DNA from: RYN-230 sp963814645
Lineage (GTDB): Bacteria > Actinomycetota > Actinomycetes > Streptosporangiales > Streptosporangiaceae
DNA: 64,000 nt
NCBI GenBank assembly: GCA_963814645.1
Contig: CAWFDX010000013.1
Location: 165,533 to 229,532, forward strand
Reading direction: 5' to 3'
Below the pieces are notes generated by a model that was given only the letters and a program-made list of their open reading frames with translations, ran no database searches and had not been told where the DNA came from. Position 1 is the first letter of the stretch. Every line of letters starts with the position of its first letter. A program made the translations under genes and the position numbers. Shown one piece after another: positions 31,828 to 40,973 of the stretch.

Positions 31828-32057
31828 AAGGATTTTCTTTACAGTCATCAAGGCGGCGCCGCGCGGCGGCGCCGCGTCCGGCGCTCCCCGCGCCGGACTC
31901 TGGCCTTGAGAGGCCCCGCCCGGCGCGCCCGCGCCGTCCTGGGCCCCCGGGGCGTCGTGATCTGAGCGGCTCATACACTACGCCGATCGGCAGGCGCCGC
32001 CGAGCGTGTTCTCCGGCCACGTTGGTACAGCTCACAGCGGACCGCGTCGGTGCTCGC

Positions 32058-33095
32058 CTATCGGCGGGCCGCCAGGTGTTGCTTCTGGCGACGGATGAAA
32101 CGATGGGGACTGCTGGTAAGAACGAGGCGGTCGAGCAGCACCCGGAGCTTCTGAGATGTGTCCGAAGGGTCCACGCTACGGTAGATTGTGTATCCCCCGA
32201 AGCGACCGGACGGCACGAACCCCGCGCGGTGCAACATCGCCCTGAGATCGAGGTCATCTTCGTAAAGAAATGGGGCGTTCTCCGGCGACGCGGGACGTAT
32301 ATCGAAGTTGGCAACCAGCCACCCCCCGGGCCGGAGCGCACCATGCAAACTGGCCACGACGTCGGCCAGATCAGGAATGTGGGTGAGCGTGTCGAGCGCT
32401 GTAATGACATCGTACCGACCGGTCTCAAGCTTCTCATCATTGAGGTCAATGAACTGGGCCGTCTCCCCCCGGCGGGACAAGCGGTAGCGAGCAAAGTCCA
32501 GCAGCGACGTGGAAAGGTCAGCGAGTGTCGTCTCATATCCCGCTCGGGCGAACAGTTGGCTGGTCACCCCCACCCCGGAGCCGAAGTCAAGATGGACTCT
32601 GCCGTGGCCTCGACCTGCCACAGCACGCAGCGCGAGAACGCTGGTCGGATAACCGTAGCCCTCGGCCTGTAGATAGGCGTACCACAGCAGATCGAACGCC
32701 CACGATTCCGTTGTCCGGTAGAAATCCGTCAATCCGCCCATGTCGGATCTATCTGCGGCAAACCATTCCTCGACGCTCCACGATTCCCAGTTCTGGCAGC
32801 GCTCGACGCACTGGTCAGGCGGTAGCCCTGTGTAGCTGCTCAGGTCATCGAGCACCGCTGCCCGCACGTCAGCTACCCCGGGGAGCAGGAGGCTGGCACG
32901 GAACCATTCCATCTCAGTGCTGGCGAACGCCTCCTGTCGAATTCCAGGCCAGCTTTGAGGGTCAGGAGCCGGGGTGGCAGGGTCAAGTGGGTCTGGATGG
33001 GGCCCCTGACCCAGGGCAGGAGGAACAGGAAATAGCGTCGCGCCAATCTTCCGTGCCCAGGACTGTCGCTGAAGCCATGCATAGATAGAGCCCAC
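32058..33095 (-). CDS. Class I SAM-dependent methyltransferase
   Basis: 345 residues. The Rossmann motif I HLDFGSGVGVTSQLFARAG, motif II TLADLSTSLLDFARYRLS and post-motif LRPGGWLVANFDIRP are clear. A 140-residue N-terminal helical extension with many Trp (EEWFAADRSDMGGLTDFYRT) precedes it. Base composition is less GC-rich than the neighbours. Substrate unknown; stands alone among mobile remnants and may be acquired. Confidence 0.75.
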   Translation of the reverse strand: MGSIYAWLQRQSWARKIGATLFPVPPALGQGPHPDPLDPATPAPDPQSWPGIRQEAFASTEMEWFRASLLLPGVADVRAAVLDDLSSYTGLPPDQCVERCQNWESWSVEEWFAADRSDMGGLTDFYRTTESWAFDLLWYAYLQAEGYGYPTSVLALRAVAGRGHGRVHLDFGSGVGVTSQLFARAGYETTLADLSTSLLDFARYRLSRRGETAQFIDLNDEKLETGRYDVITALDTLTHIPDLADVVASLHGALRPGGWLVANFDIRPASPENAPFLYEDDLDLRAMLHRAGFVPSGRFGGYTIYRSVDPSDTSQKLRVLLDRLVLTSSPHRFIRRQKQHLAARR

Positions 33096-33314
33096 TGCTC
33101 GCGCCCCTCCCTACTCCAACCAGCGGGTCACCGCTGGTAGCTGCGCCCCCAGGGGCCCTGCGTACTGGTACTATCTTGAGACGCGGTTAGCTGGCTGCGG
33201 GTTTACGCGAATTAGGAACGAGCTCGAGGTCACGGACTGATCTGAACGGCGCGGGGCGTCCACGCGGGTACCTATGGATTAGAAAGCCATTGACATGGGT
33301 GGAAGTGTGGGTGC
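33096..33314. other. Intergenic region, no gene seen
   Basis: Together with 33459-33910 this is a roughly 800-bp non-coding stretch around the nested palindrome. I find no supported gene on either strand; open frames lack starts and coding bias. Confidence 0.5.
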
Positions 33315-33458
33315 CCTCCCCCGAACCCCGCCGTAGGAGTATTCACGACAGCCGGAACCTGTCAAGGGCGCCTGCGGCGCCGCTTCGTGATCGGCTGCGC
33401 TGCCCCTTGACAGAACCCGTCTGCCGTCAGGTTCGGCAGCTATCGGGTTCGGGGGAGG
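33315..33458. repeat. 144-bp nested imperfect palindrome
   Basis: Three arm pairs nest in order: CCTCCCCCGAACCC (33315-33328) with GGGTTCGGGGGAGG (33445-33458); GCCGGAACCTG (33351) with CAGGTTCGGC (33428); CTGTCAAGGG (33359) with CCCTTGACAG (33404). A further GC dyad is near the centre. It could be a MITE-like element, a recombination substrate or a structured RNA. Confidence 0.65.
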
Positions 33459-33910
33459 AGCCTGGGCCAAAACGGGGCGCGGCCAGGTTGCCGGAAACAG
33501 GCTGGGAGATAGCGGCGAGGACCAGGGCGTCACGTTGTCGTCGGCTGGGATGCCGATCGAGCCCGCGAGCCACGCACGAGAACCCGGCTCGCTATGTGTA
33601 GGTCATCAGAATATGGGTCGTGACTCTGGCACTGAACAGCCGGACTGACTCGGATCGTTTCGGCATCCGCTGCGTCCGCCTCTTAATCTACGAGTCCAGC
33701 CGTGCCCGTCGCGTGTCCGACAAGGCAGTACCGTCATTCAAGGGCGCACCTCCGGCGCGCCACGCCTGGCGGCCTGGGGCCGGACCGCGCGAGTAGGCGC
33801 AAGCAACCCGAAACGCGCGCGGCGAACCCCCAATACTGACGCAGCTCCATACCGAGACGTATCTTGTCTTCTGGGGCCTTGGTCGTGGCTACACGGGAGG
33901 ACTCTCACCC

Positions 33911-34339
33911 ATGAGCACATCGCCGCTTGATCCACAGGAGATCCGCGCCGCCGCGGAGGCGCACAAGGAGCTTGACCCCGAATACAGCGACGCGGTGATC
34001 GAGTCCTTCCTGGAACGAGTTGACCGCGAAATCACCGCGCGTATCGACGCACGCCTCGGACCTGTGTCCCGCGAGCAGTCTGTACAGCCAGCACAGTCGA
34101 ATAGCCGCCGCACGCTGCTAACCGGTGTTGCGATCGGCATATTCGTCACCGGTGTGCCTTCCTCGATGGTCGCGGCGAGCGCGGGTGGCGTTATCCCCGG
34201 GGATGAGACACAAGTACTTCTCATCGTCGGCATCCTCTGGGCGATAGCGGTGGCCATAGCAGCGTTCGCGAGCCGTATCCCCCTTGAGCTGCGGCGCAAG
34301 GAATACGGCGCTCGCCAACCCCGACGTCAGGCCCCCTAG
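33911..34339 (+). CDS. Two-TM membrane protein
   Basis: 142 residues, ATG 33911 behind GGGAGG. Acidic helical N-terminus (PEYSDAVIESFLERVDREIT), then two TM segments (LTGVAIGIFVTGVPSSMVAA; LLIVGILWAIAVAIAAFASR) and a basic tail. This form is common in actinomycetes as an uncharacterised integral membrane protein. Confidence 0.65.
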   Translation: MSTSPLDPQEIRAAAEAHKELDPEYSDAVIESFLERVDREITARIDARLGPVSREQSVQPAQSNSRRTLLTGVAIGIFVTGVPSSMVAASAGGVIPGDETQVLLIVGILWAIAVAIAAFASRIPLELRRKEYGARQPRRQAP

Positions 34340-34440
34340 GACTGCGTCAAGCGACGGTTGACGGTCGCGCGCCTCGCAGGACAGCTTGGTCATCGGACTA
34401 CGGTGGCCGGATTTTGGCCGCACAGCGGTGCTCAGCCTGA

Positions 34441-34938
34441 CTAGGCCTCTCGCCAGATGGTGTGTTGCGGTTCGGGATCGCCATGGCCGCTGGTTCGCGT
34501 GAGCATCGCTGTCCGGACTTGGAATTCGAACAGGTGCTGTTCCTCACCCGGCGGTGGCAAGGCGGAGCCAGAGCGTTCGTCGGCGAATTGCTGTGCTAGC
34601 GGGTCCCGCACTTGGCGATGCGAGACGTAGCTGGCGACTCCGGTCAGATAGAAGGCGTCCTCGTTGTCTTCGAGCGGAAACGAGTGCATCGCATAGCGCC
34701 CATCGCGGTGCAGGTCTCGTTGCTTGGGTGAGGGGACGATGAATGCGTACAAGCCGGTCTCGGTGAGCAGTGGGCACATCGGGTGCAACCGTGGCCCGCC
34801 GTCGGCGCGGACCGTGCCGAGGAACGCCAGGCCGACGCCGTAGTGGTAGAGCAGGTCGGCCCCCTGGTGGGCAAGTTCGGGTTGCTGGACCCTGAAGTCC
34901 ATCCACGAGATCACGCCGAGTGAGCCTGGCATTTTCAA
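34441..34938 (-). CDS. Pyridoxamine 5'-phosphate oxidase-family (FMN-binding split barrel) protein
   Basis: 165 residues. The split-barrel pattern GLAFLGTVRADGGPRLHPMC, then LYAFIVPSPKQRDLHRDGRY and the dimerisation strand AFYLTGVASYV are visible. These proteins bind FMN, F420 or heme-derived ligands; the ligand cannot be assigned. Related in fold to the protein at 44743. Confidence 0.75.
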   Translation of the reverse strand: MKMPGSLGVISWMDFRVQQPELAHQGADLLYHYGVGLAFLGTVRADGGPRLHPMCPLLTETGLYAFIVPSPKQRDLHRDGRYAMHSFPLEDNEDAFYLTGVASYVSHRQVRDPLAQQFADERSGSALPPPGEEQHLFEFQVRTAMLTRTSGHGDPEPQHTIWREA

Positions 34939-35264
34939 AAAGTGCTGTCAACGACGACGAGGGTCGAGCCGGACCGGCGTCGGCGTGCCCGCTACGTGCC
35001 CGACGGTAGGTCACCGACGGCGCCTCGCGAGTACTCATGGACAAGCCAACAAGACCGCCCACCTGCGGCTTTGCTGGCGAGAGCCGTTTCTTGCACTCAT
35101 TCCCAAGCTGATGGTCAAGGAGCCGAGGCTTCTCTTTGCTCACGGGTGTGATGCAGTGTGTTGCAAATTGCGATCGTCGTCGGCGGGGCCTTGGGTTGAC
35201 GCTGATGTGAACGACTTCATTCCGGCGGATTTCGTCGCGCGTGAGCTCATCCAAGGAGGCAGCA
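34939..35264. other. Intergenic region upstream of the dehydrogenase
   Basis: About 325 bp, no gene supported. AAGGAGG for the next gene is at 35253-35259. The leader upstream is less GC-rich and may hold the promoter. Confidence 0.4.
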
Positions 35265-36314
35265 ATGAGGGCACTCGTCTACCACGGGCCAGCGACGAAG
35301 GCGTGGGAGGACGTGCCGGACCCGGCCATCCAGGATCCCACCGACGCAATCGTCCGGATCGACACAACCACCATCTGCGGCACGGACCTGCACATCCTCA
35401 AGGGCGATGTGCCTGCTGTTACCGACGGGCGGATTCTTGGCCACGAGGCCGTTGGGACGGTTACCGAACTCGGCTCGGCAGTGACGGGCCTCTCGGTCGG
35501 CGACAAGGTGATCATCCCGGCGATCACCAACTGCGGCAGCTGCGGCTACTGCACACGGGGCATGCCGGCGCATTGCCAGCAGGTCGGCGGCATCGGCTGG
35601 ATCTTCGGCCACCTGATCAACGGGCTGCAGGCCGAATACGCGCGAGTGCCGTTCGCTGGGACTAGCCTGGTCAAGGTGCCCGCGGGCATGAGTGACGAGC
35701 AGGTGCTGTTCCTCACCGACATCCTGCCGACGGGCTACGAGATCGGCGTGCTCAACGGCGACGTCAAGGACGGCGACACGGTAGCGGTGATCGGGGTCGG
35801 GCCGGTCGGGCTCGCGGCCGTCATGACCGCCAGGATGAAGGGCGCGTCGAAGATCATCGCTGTCGACCGGGACGAGTTCCGCCTGCAAACTGCCCGCGAC
35901 TTCGGCGCGACCGACACCATCACCCTTGGTTCGGGCGACCCGGTCGAGCAGCTTAAGGCGTTGACCGACGACGGGCTCGGTGTGGACGTCGCCATCGAAG
36001 CGGTTGGCGTTCCCGAGTCGCTGACCACTGCCATGAACGCGGTCCGGCCCGGAGGGACGATCGCGAACATCGGGGTGCACGGAGTGCCGGTGGAGCTTCC
36101 CATCCAGAACCTGTGGATCCACAACATCACCCTGCGCACCGGGCTGGTCAGCGGGACGACCATCCCCGAATTGCTCAACGGCATAACGACGAGCCAGATC
36201 GCGCCGGAACGGTTCGCCACGCACAGGTTCAAGCTCAGCGATATCAATGATGCCTACGACGTGTTCGGCAATGCCGCGAAGCACCAGGCGATCAAGGTCG
36301 TGCTGACCGCCTAG
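35265..36314 (+). CDS. Zinc-dependent alcohol dehydrogenase (MDR family)
   Basis: 349 residues, ATG 35265 with AAGGAGG 5 nt upstream. Catalytic zinc ligands CGTDLH (Cys) and GHEAVG (His-Glu); structural zinc loop CGSCGYCTRGMPAHC with four Cys; Rossmann motif VIGVGPVGLAAVMTA; coenzyme Asp in IIAVDRDEFR. NAD(H)-dependent oxidation of alcohols in the cytosol; exact substrate unknown. The 3' 610 bp of the gene region are duplicated at 53436-54045. Confidence 0.88.
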   Translation: MRALVYHGPATKAWEDVPDPAIQDPTDAIVRIDTTTICGTDLHILKGDVPAVTDGRILGHEAVGTVTELGSAVTGLSVGDKVIIPAITNCGSCGYCTRGMPAHCQQVGGIGWIFGHLINGLQAEYARVPFAGTSLVKVPAGMSDEQVLFLTDILPTGYEIGVLNGDVKDGDTVAVIGVGPVGLAAVMTARMKGASKIIAVDRDEFRLQTARDFGATDTITLGSGDPVEQLKALTDDGLGVDVAIEAVGVPESLTTAMNAVRPGGTIANIGVHGVPVELPIQNLWIHNITLRTGLVSGTTIPELLNGITTSQIAPERFATHRFKLSDINDAYDVFGNAAKHQAIKVVLTA

Positions 36315-36322
36315 ACCATCCG
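35713..36322 (+). repeat. 610-bp direct duplication, copy 1
   Basis: Covers codons from TDILPTG to the stop plus 8 nt. Identical at every position I compared to 53436-54045. Confidence 0.9.
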
Positions 36323-36503
36323 CTAGTCGGCTCGGGTGGACGGATCTCGGGTGCCTCAAGCAACGATCGCAGCGTTCGCGAAAACACCAGCGGATGTGGG
36401 CAGACACACGCCCGTCCCCTTCCGGCACGTTCTCTGCATGCCGGGGGGATTCGAGTCCCGCAAGCTTCACCATTACCTGCGGGATGCCATGCGGCGCGAC
36501 GCC

Positions 36504-37133
36504 CTAGTGCTGCGGCGACGGAGCTCCGGCCATACCACCGCCGTGGCGCCGCCGTAGCCGGGCATCGCGGCGGCGGTGCCAGGCTCGCCGGATCCGCGAG
36601 GCCAGCAATGCGAACAGGGCGATGCCGACCGCTAGCCCCACGGCTGCGGCGATTGCCGCGGGGACCGGGTGGAACACGGCGAACGACACGAGGCCAGCCA
36701 CGCCCAGGTCCTCGAGCAGGCTGGCTACGGCGTTGCTGAACGGTTCGGGGCTCGCGTTGACGCCGGCCCGCACGCCGGTCTTGACGACATGCGAGGCGAG
36801 CGCCGACCCGCCGCCGAGCGCGGCCGCGGCGATTGCCGCGGCCGGGTTGGCGTGTGCCTGCTGGGCCATAACGACGCCGATCGCGCCGCCGGCTACTGGC
36901 CGCAGGGCCGTATGAGCGACGTCCCACACCGAGTCGAGCATGGGGATCTTGCCGACCACGAACTGGCCGATGTACAGCACAGCCGCAGCCGCCAGAACCG
37001 GCGGGCGCTCCAGGACCGGGGGTATCGCGGCGATGTGCCCGAACCTGCCCAGCAGGCCGAGCACGAGCACCACCGCGTAGCTGTTGACGCCGCTGGCCAC
37101 GCCGCTGGTGAAGATCAAGGAGACTGGGAGCAT
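36504..37133 (-). CDS. DUF4126 membrane protein
   Basis: 209 residues. Five or so hydrophobic segments with the family features LIFTSGVASGVNSYAVVLVL, DSVWDVAHTALRPVAGGAIG and ALGGGSALASHVVKTGVRAG. A very basic C-terminal tail. Function of the family unknown. Confidence 0.8.
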   Translation of the reverse strand: MLPVSLIFTSGVASGVNSYAVVLVLGLLGRFGHIAAIPPVLERPPVLAAAAVLYIGQFVVGKIPMLDSVWDVAHTALRPVAGGAIGVVMAQQAHANPAAAIAAAALGGGSALASHVVKTGVRAGVNASPEPFSNAVASLLEDLGVAGLVSFAVFHPVPAAIAAAVGLAVGIALFALLASRIRRAWHRRRDARLRRRHGGGMAGAPSPQH

Positions 37134-37254
37134 CCGCGTCTGTCCTTCAGCCCTCGTAAATGCGCCTGACTACTGCGCAGGTTCCAGACCGAGCCGCCTG
37201 ATACTACCCGGCGAATCCCATTTATCCTGCCGCGTTCCCGCCCGGTGCCGAGCC

Positions 37255-37422
37255 CTAGGTGTTCTGTCCTGACAGGTTGGTGACGCGGCTGGCGGGTGGC
37301 TGGCCTCGGAGTGCGGTGTGTCCCCGGTGATGGTTGTAGGCGTGGAGCCAGGGGTCAAGGGCAGTACGCCGTTCGGTTTCGGTGGCGTAGGGGCGGGCGT
37401 AGGCCCATTCCTCGGTCAGTGT
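37255..37422 (-). pseudogene. C-terminal fragment of IS481-family transposase
   Basis: LTEEWAYARPYATETERRTA, then LDPWLHAYNHHRGHTALRGQ and PPASRVTNLSGQNT to the stop: the conserved end of IS481 transposases with the catalytic Glu region (EEWAYA). The rest of the gene is missing. Confidence 0.8.
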
Positions 37423-37490
37423 GCGGGTAGGGTCGGCCGGGCGAGGACGGCACGCTGGCGGATACCAGCGCTGGTTCCCCGCAAGGGGGC

Positions 37491-37510
37491 TTATGTTCAG
37501 CTGAACATAA
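37491..37510. promoter_or_regulatory. Perfect 20-bp palindrome
   Basis: TTATGTTCAGCTGAACATAA, mismatch-free, 4 bp outside the left end of the RIT element. It looks like a TetR-type operator or a target preference feature; owner unknown. Confidence 0.5.
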
Positions 37511-37514
37511 ACCG

Positions 37515-37598
37515 CCTTATGAGCAGTGCGGGATTATGCGCAGCGTCGTCCTGATGTCCCTGGTGAGGGCGATGACGGGGATCGACCGCTGCGCATAA
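37515..37598 (+). repeat. RIT left terminal inverted repeat (84 bp)
   Basis: Starts CCTTATGAGCAGTGCGGG and ends GCTGCGCATAA; reverse complement of 40890-40973 with a single C/T difference. Confidence 0.9.
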
Positions 37599-37665
37599 CA
37601 CGCTGATGATCTTGATCATGCGGACCGGCATGGTGCCGGGGCTTCGTGATCGGAGGTCAGCTGTC

Positions 37666-38896
37666 ATGTCTGCCTTGTCGGCGCTGGTGCGGGACCTGGA
37701 CGCGGAGTTGCAGCGTCTTGGTTACAAGGACGCGACGATGATCTGGTACCGGCGCTGCTGGCGCCGGATGCAGAACCATTTCGATGCCCTCGGCATCGAG
37801 GAGTTCTCCCTGGACGCTGCGATGGCGTGGGTTGACCAGGCGTGCGGCTTCTTCGCCAAGGAGCAGGCCGGCACCCTGAAGCCGAACGACATCTATCTGT
37901 TCAGGGTCGCCGCGATGCTCGGCGAGTACCAGGCACACGGGGCGGTGCTGCGGCGTTATAGCCGTTCGGTGAGCAAGCTGGACGCCGCGGGCACCGAGGT
38001 GATCGCGGCGTTCCAGGCGCACTTGCGCTCTTCGGGGCGGTCGGTCTCGACGGTGCGGACCTACGGGACGCTGGCCGGGGAGTTCGTCGCGTTTACCGCG
38101 ACGCGCGGCGGGCTGGCGTGCTGTGACGCCGCGACGATCAGCGCGTTCGTCGCCACGCTGGCCGGCTACCAGTTCAAGACGGTCGAGCAGAAGCTGTGCG
38201 CAGTCCGGTCGTTCCTGCGGTTCGCTTCGGGCGCCGGCCTGGTGGATGCCGGCTGCCTGGACGCGGTGCCGGCGGTGCGCTCGTCCCGGCAGGCCAGGAT
38301 CCCGTCGGTGTGGGGTCCGGGTGAGGTCGCCCGGATCGTGGAGGCGATCGACCGGGCCAACCCGTGCGGGAAACGGGATTACGCGATCATCTTGCTGGTC
38401 GCCAGGCTGGGCCTGCGCGGTGCCGACATACGCCGGCTCGAGTTCGCTGATTTCGACTGGCCTGGCAACCAGCTGCTGGTGACGCAGGCCAAGACCGGCG
38501 ACCCGGTGCAGCTGCCGCTGCTGAAGGATGTCGGCTGGGCGGTGATCGACTACATCCGCCATGGCCGGCGCCAGTGACTGCCCGCAGGTGTTCTTGCGGC
38601 ACCACGCGCCGGTCGGGCCGTTCTCCGACCAGGACCATCTGCATCAGATCCTGGTCAAGCACGCCCGGGCCGCGCACGTGCCGGTGAGCGACAAGCGCCG
38701 TCATGGCATGCACTCGCTCAGGCATTCGCTGGCCACCCGGCTGATGGAGGGCGGCACGCCGGTGGAGCAGATCGCTGACATCCTCGGCCACCTGTCGGTC
38801 CAGTCGACCGGCGTTTACCTGAAATCCTCCCTCGGCCTGCTGGCCAGGTGCGCGCTGGATCCGGACGCGCCGGCAACACCGGAGGGGTCACGGTGA
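37666..38896 (+). pseudogene. ritA: RIT tyrosine recombinase A, frameshifted
   Basis: ATG 37666 with GGAGG upstream. The N-terminal SAM-like domain and catalytic Arg (LVARLGLRGADIRRLEF) are in the first frame, which stops at 38577. The rest (MHSLRHSLATRLMEGG, ILGHLSVQSTGVYLKSS with His and Tyr) is in another frame to 38896. The shift lies at about 38565-38575 (one base extra or two missing in CATGGCCGGCGCC). Without a sequencing error, the product lacks the HxxR-H-Y half of its active site. Confidence 0.78.
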
Positions 38897-39876
38897 CCGG
38901 GGCGATCACGATCGCGGGCGCGATCACCGCGCTGGTCACTGAGAAACGCGCCACGGGCTATAAGTACGACACCGAGGAGCGGGTGCTGGCCCGGTTCGCC
39001 GCGTTCTGCGCAGCTGAGTATCCGGTACTGCAGGCACCCGGCCAGGAGTCGGTCGATGCGTGGATCACCGCGGCCCGGCAGCGGGGTGTCACGCCGGCGA
39101 CGCTGCAGAGCCTGGCCGCGCCGGTGCGGGAGCTGGCCCGCTGGCTGGGCCGCCGCGGCATCCAGGCTTACGTGCTGCCCGGCGGGACGCTGCCCGGGCC
39201 CGCCCGCTACGTTCCGCACATTTACACCGGCACCGAACTGGCGGCCCTGTTCGCTCAGACCGACCGGTGCCATTACGACTGCCAGGTGCCGTTCCGGCAC
39301 CTGGTCATGCCAGTGCTGTTCCGCACGATCTACGCCTGCGGCCTGCGTGTTTCCGAAGCGCGACTCCTGCACTTCGGCGACGTGGACGTCGAAGCAGGGG
39401 TGCTGACGATCCGTGACGGCAAGGGCGGCAAGGACCGGCAGGTCCCCGTCAGCGCGCCGCTGCGGCAACGGCTCGCCGACTACCACGCCCAGGTGGCCGG
39501 GCGCACCGGCGCCGACTGGTTCTTCCCCGGCACGGCCGGGCAGCCGCTGACGCTCGCCAACATCGACAAGAACTTCCGCCGGTTCCTGTGGCAGGCCCGC
39601 ATTCCCCACGGCGGCCGCGGCCGCGGCCCGCGGGTCCACGACCTGCGTCACTCGCATGCGGTCCATAACCTGGCCAGATGGTTCGCGGCCGGGGAGGACG
39701 CCGGCGCGCTACTGCCGGTCCTGCAGGCCTACATGGGTCACTCCTCGATCGCCGACACCGACTACTACCTGCGGCTGACCGCCGAGTCCTACCCGCACAT
39801 CATCGCCCGGGTCCAGCAAGCCCTCGGAGACATCGTCCCGCCGCCCCTCACGGCCGGGGCGGGCGATGGCGACTGA
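38893..39876 (+). CDS. ritB: RIT tyrosine recombinase B
   Basis: 327 residues, GTG 38893 overlapping the ritA stop. Catalytic set: TIYACGLRVSEARLLHF (Arg), KGGKDRQVPV (Lys), VHDLRHSHAVHNLARW (His-x-x-Arg), YMGHSSIADTDYYLRL (His, Tyr). Acts with its two neighbours to move the element. Confidence 0.9.
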   Translation: MTGAITIAGAITALVTEKRATGYKYDTEERVLARFAAFCAAEYPVLQAPGQESVDAWITAARQRGVTPATLQSLAAPVRELARWLGRRGIQAYVLPGGTLPGPARYVPHIYTGTELAALFAQTDRCHYDCQVPFRHLVMPVLFRTIYACGLRVSEARLLHFGDVDVEAGVLTIRDGKGGKDRQVPVSAPLRQRLADYHAQVAGRTGADWFFPGTAGQPLTLANIDKNFRRFLWQARIPHGGRGRGPRVHDLRHSHAVHNLARWFAAGEDAGALLPVLQAYMGHSSIADTDYYLRLTAESYPHIIARVQQALGDIVPPPLTAGAGDGD

Positions 39877-40870
39877 CTTCGCGGTGTTCCTGCAGCGTTA
39901 CCTCACCTCGCACCTGGCCGGGCTGCGGGGCAGCTCACCGAACACGATCGCGTCCTACCGGGACACCTTCAAACTGCTGATCGCCTTCTTCAGCGAGGTC
40001 AGGTCCATCCCTCCCGAGAAACTCACCCTCGACAGCATCGACGCTGAGGCGATCACCGCCTTCCTGACCTGGCTGGAGACTGAACGTCACAACAGCACCT
40101 CCACCCGCAACCAGCGGCTGGCCGCCATCAGCTCGTTCTTCCGGTGGCTGCAAGCCCAGGACCCGGCCAGGATGGCCGCCTGCCAGGACATTCTCGCGAT
40201 CCCCGCCAAGAGAAAGACCCGGCAGGCCGTGAATCACCTGACAGCCGGGCAGACCCGCGCTCTGCTCGCCGCGCCCGACCGGACCACCCGGCGCGGCCGG
40301 CGTGATGCGACCCTGCTGGCCACCCTCTACGACACCGCCGCCCGGGTGTCCGAGCTCGCCGGCCTGACCGTGCGCGACATCCGCCTGCAACCCCCGCCGC
40401 TGGCCGCGCTGACAGGCAAAGGCGCCAAGATCCGCCACGTCCCGCTCGGCGGTAACACCGCCGCGCTGCTGAGCGCCTACCTGGCCGAGCACGGCCTCGA
40501 TCAGCCCGGACACGACGACCAGCCGCTGTTCACCAGCCAGCACGGCAGCAGGCTCAGCCGCGGCGGCATCGCCTGGATCATCGGCAAATACCAGGCCCGG
40601 GCCGGTGACCCCGCACTCGCCAGGGCCGACGTGAGCCCGCACGTCATACGACATAGCCGGGCAATGCATCTCTACGACAGCGGCGTGCCACTGCCCTATA
40701 TCCGCGACATCCTCGGTCATGTCGAGCTGGCCACCACCGATATTTACGCCCGGGCGTCCACCGAGGCCAAGCGCAAAGCCCTCGAAGCCGCTTACACCGA
40801 AATCGTCACCGACGACCTGCCCGAATGGAGCCACGACCACGGGCTTCTCAGCTGGCTCGCCAGCCTGTGA
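39866..40870 (+). CDS. ritC: RIT tyrosine recombinase C
   Basis: 334 residues, ATG 39866 overlapping ritB by 11 nt. Catalytic set: TLYDTAARVSELAGLTV (Arg), GKGAKIRHVPLG (Lys), SPHVIRHSRAMHLYDSG (His-x-x-Arg), LGHVELATTDIYARAS (His, Tyr). Confidence 0.9.
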   Translation: MATDFAVFLQRYLTSHLAGLRGSSPNTIASYRDTFKLLIAFFSEVRSIPPEKLTLDSIDAEAITAFLTWLETERHNSTSTRNQRLAAISSFFRWLQAQDPARMAACQDILAIPAKRKTRQAVNHLTAGQTRALLAAPDRTTRRGRRDATLLATLYDTAARVSELAGLTVRDIRLQPPPLAALTGKGAKIRHVPLGGNTAALLSAYLAEHGLDQPGHDDQPLFTSQHGSRLSRGGIAWIIGKYQARAGDPALARADVSPHVIRHSRAMHLYDSGVPLPYIRDILGHVELATTDIYARASTEAKRKALEAAYTEIVTDDLPEWSHDHGLLSWLASL

Positions 40871-40889
40871 TCCTCAGCGCCGCGAAGGA

Positions 40890-40973
40890 TTATGCGCAGC
40901 AGTCGATCCCCGTCATCGCCCTCACCAGGGACATCAGGACGACGCTGCGCATAATCCCGCACTGCTCATAAGG
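40890..40973 (-). repeat. RIT right terminal inverted repeat (84 bp)
   Basis: Inverted partner of 37515-37598. Confidence 0.9.

Larger units (their letters stand above)
37515..40973 (+). mobile_element. RIT element (recombinase in trio)
   Basis: 3.46 kb with three consecutive, overlapping tyrosine recombinase genes in one orientation. It is bounded by 84-bp terminal inverted repeats that match except at one position. Each repeat also contains an inner TTATGCGCAGC/GCTGCGCATAA dyad. This is the RIT architecture. It interrupts a group II intron reverse transcriptase fragment, whose coding sequence resumes one base after the right end. ritA carries a frameshift. Confidence 0.88.

Noticed and set aside
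33290..33601. 103-codon plus-strand frame over the nested palindrome
   Set aside because: It spans the inverted repeats, lacks a Shine-Dalgarno and has no coding bias.
35247..36473. 408-codon minus-strand frame opposite the dehydrogenase
   Set aside because: Shadow; the same shadow appears in the duplicated copy and has no domain.
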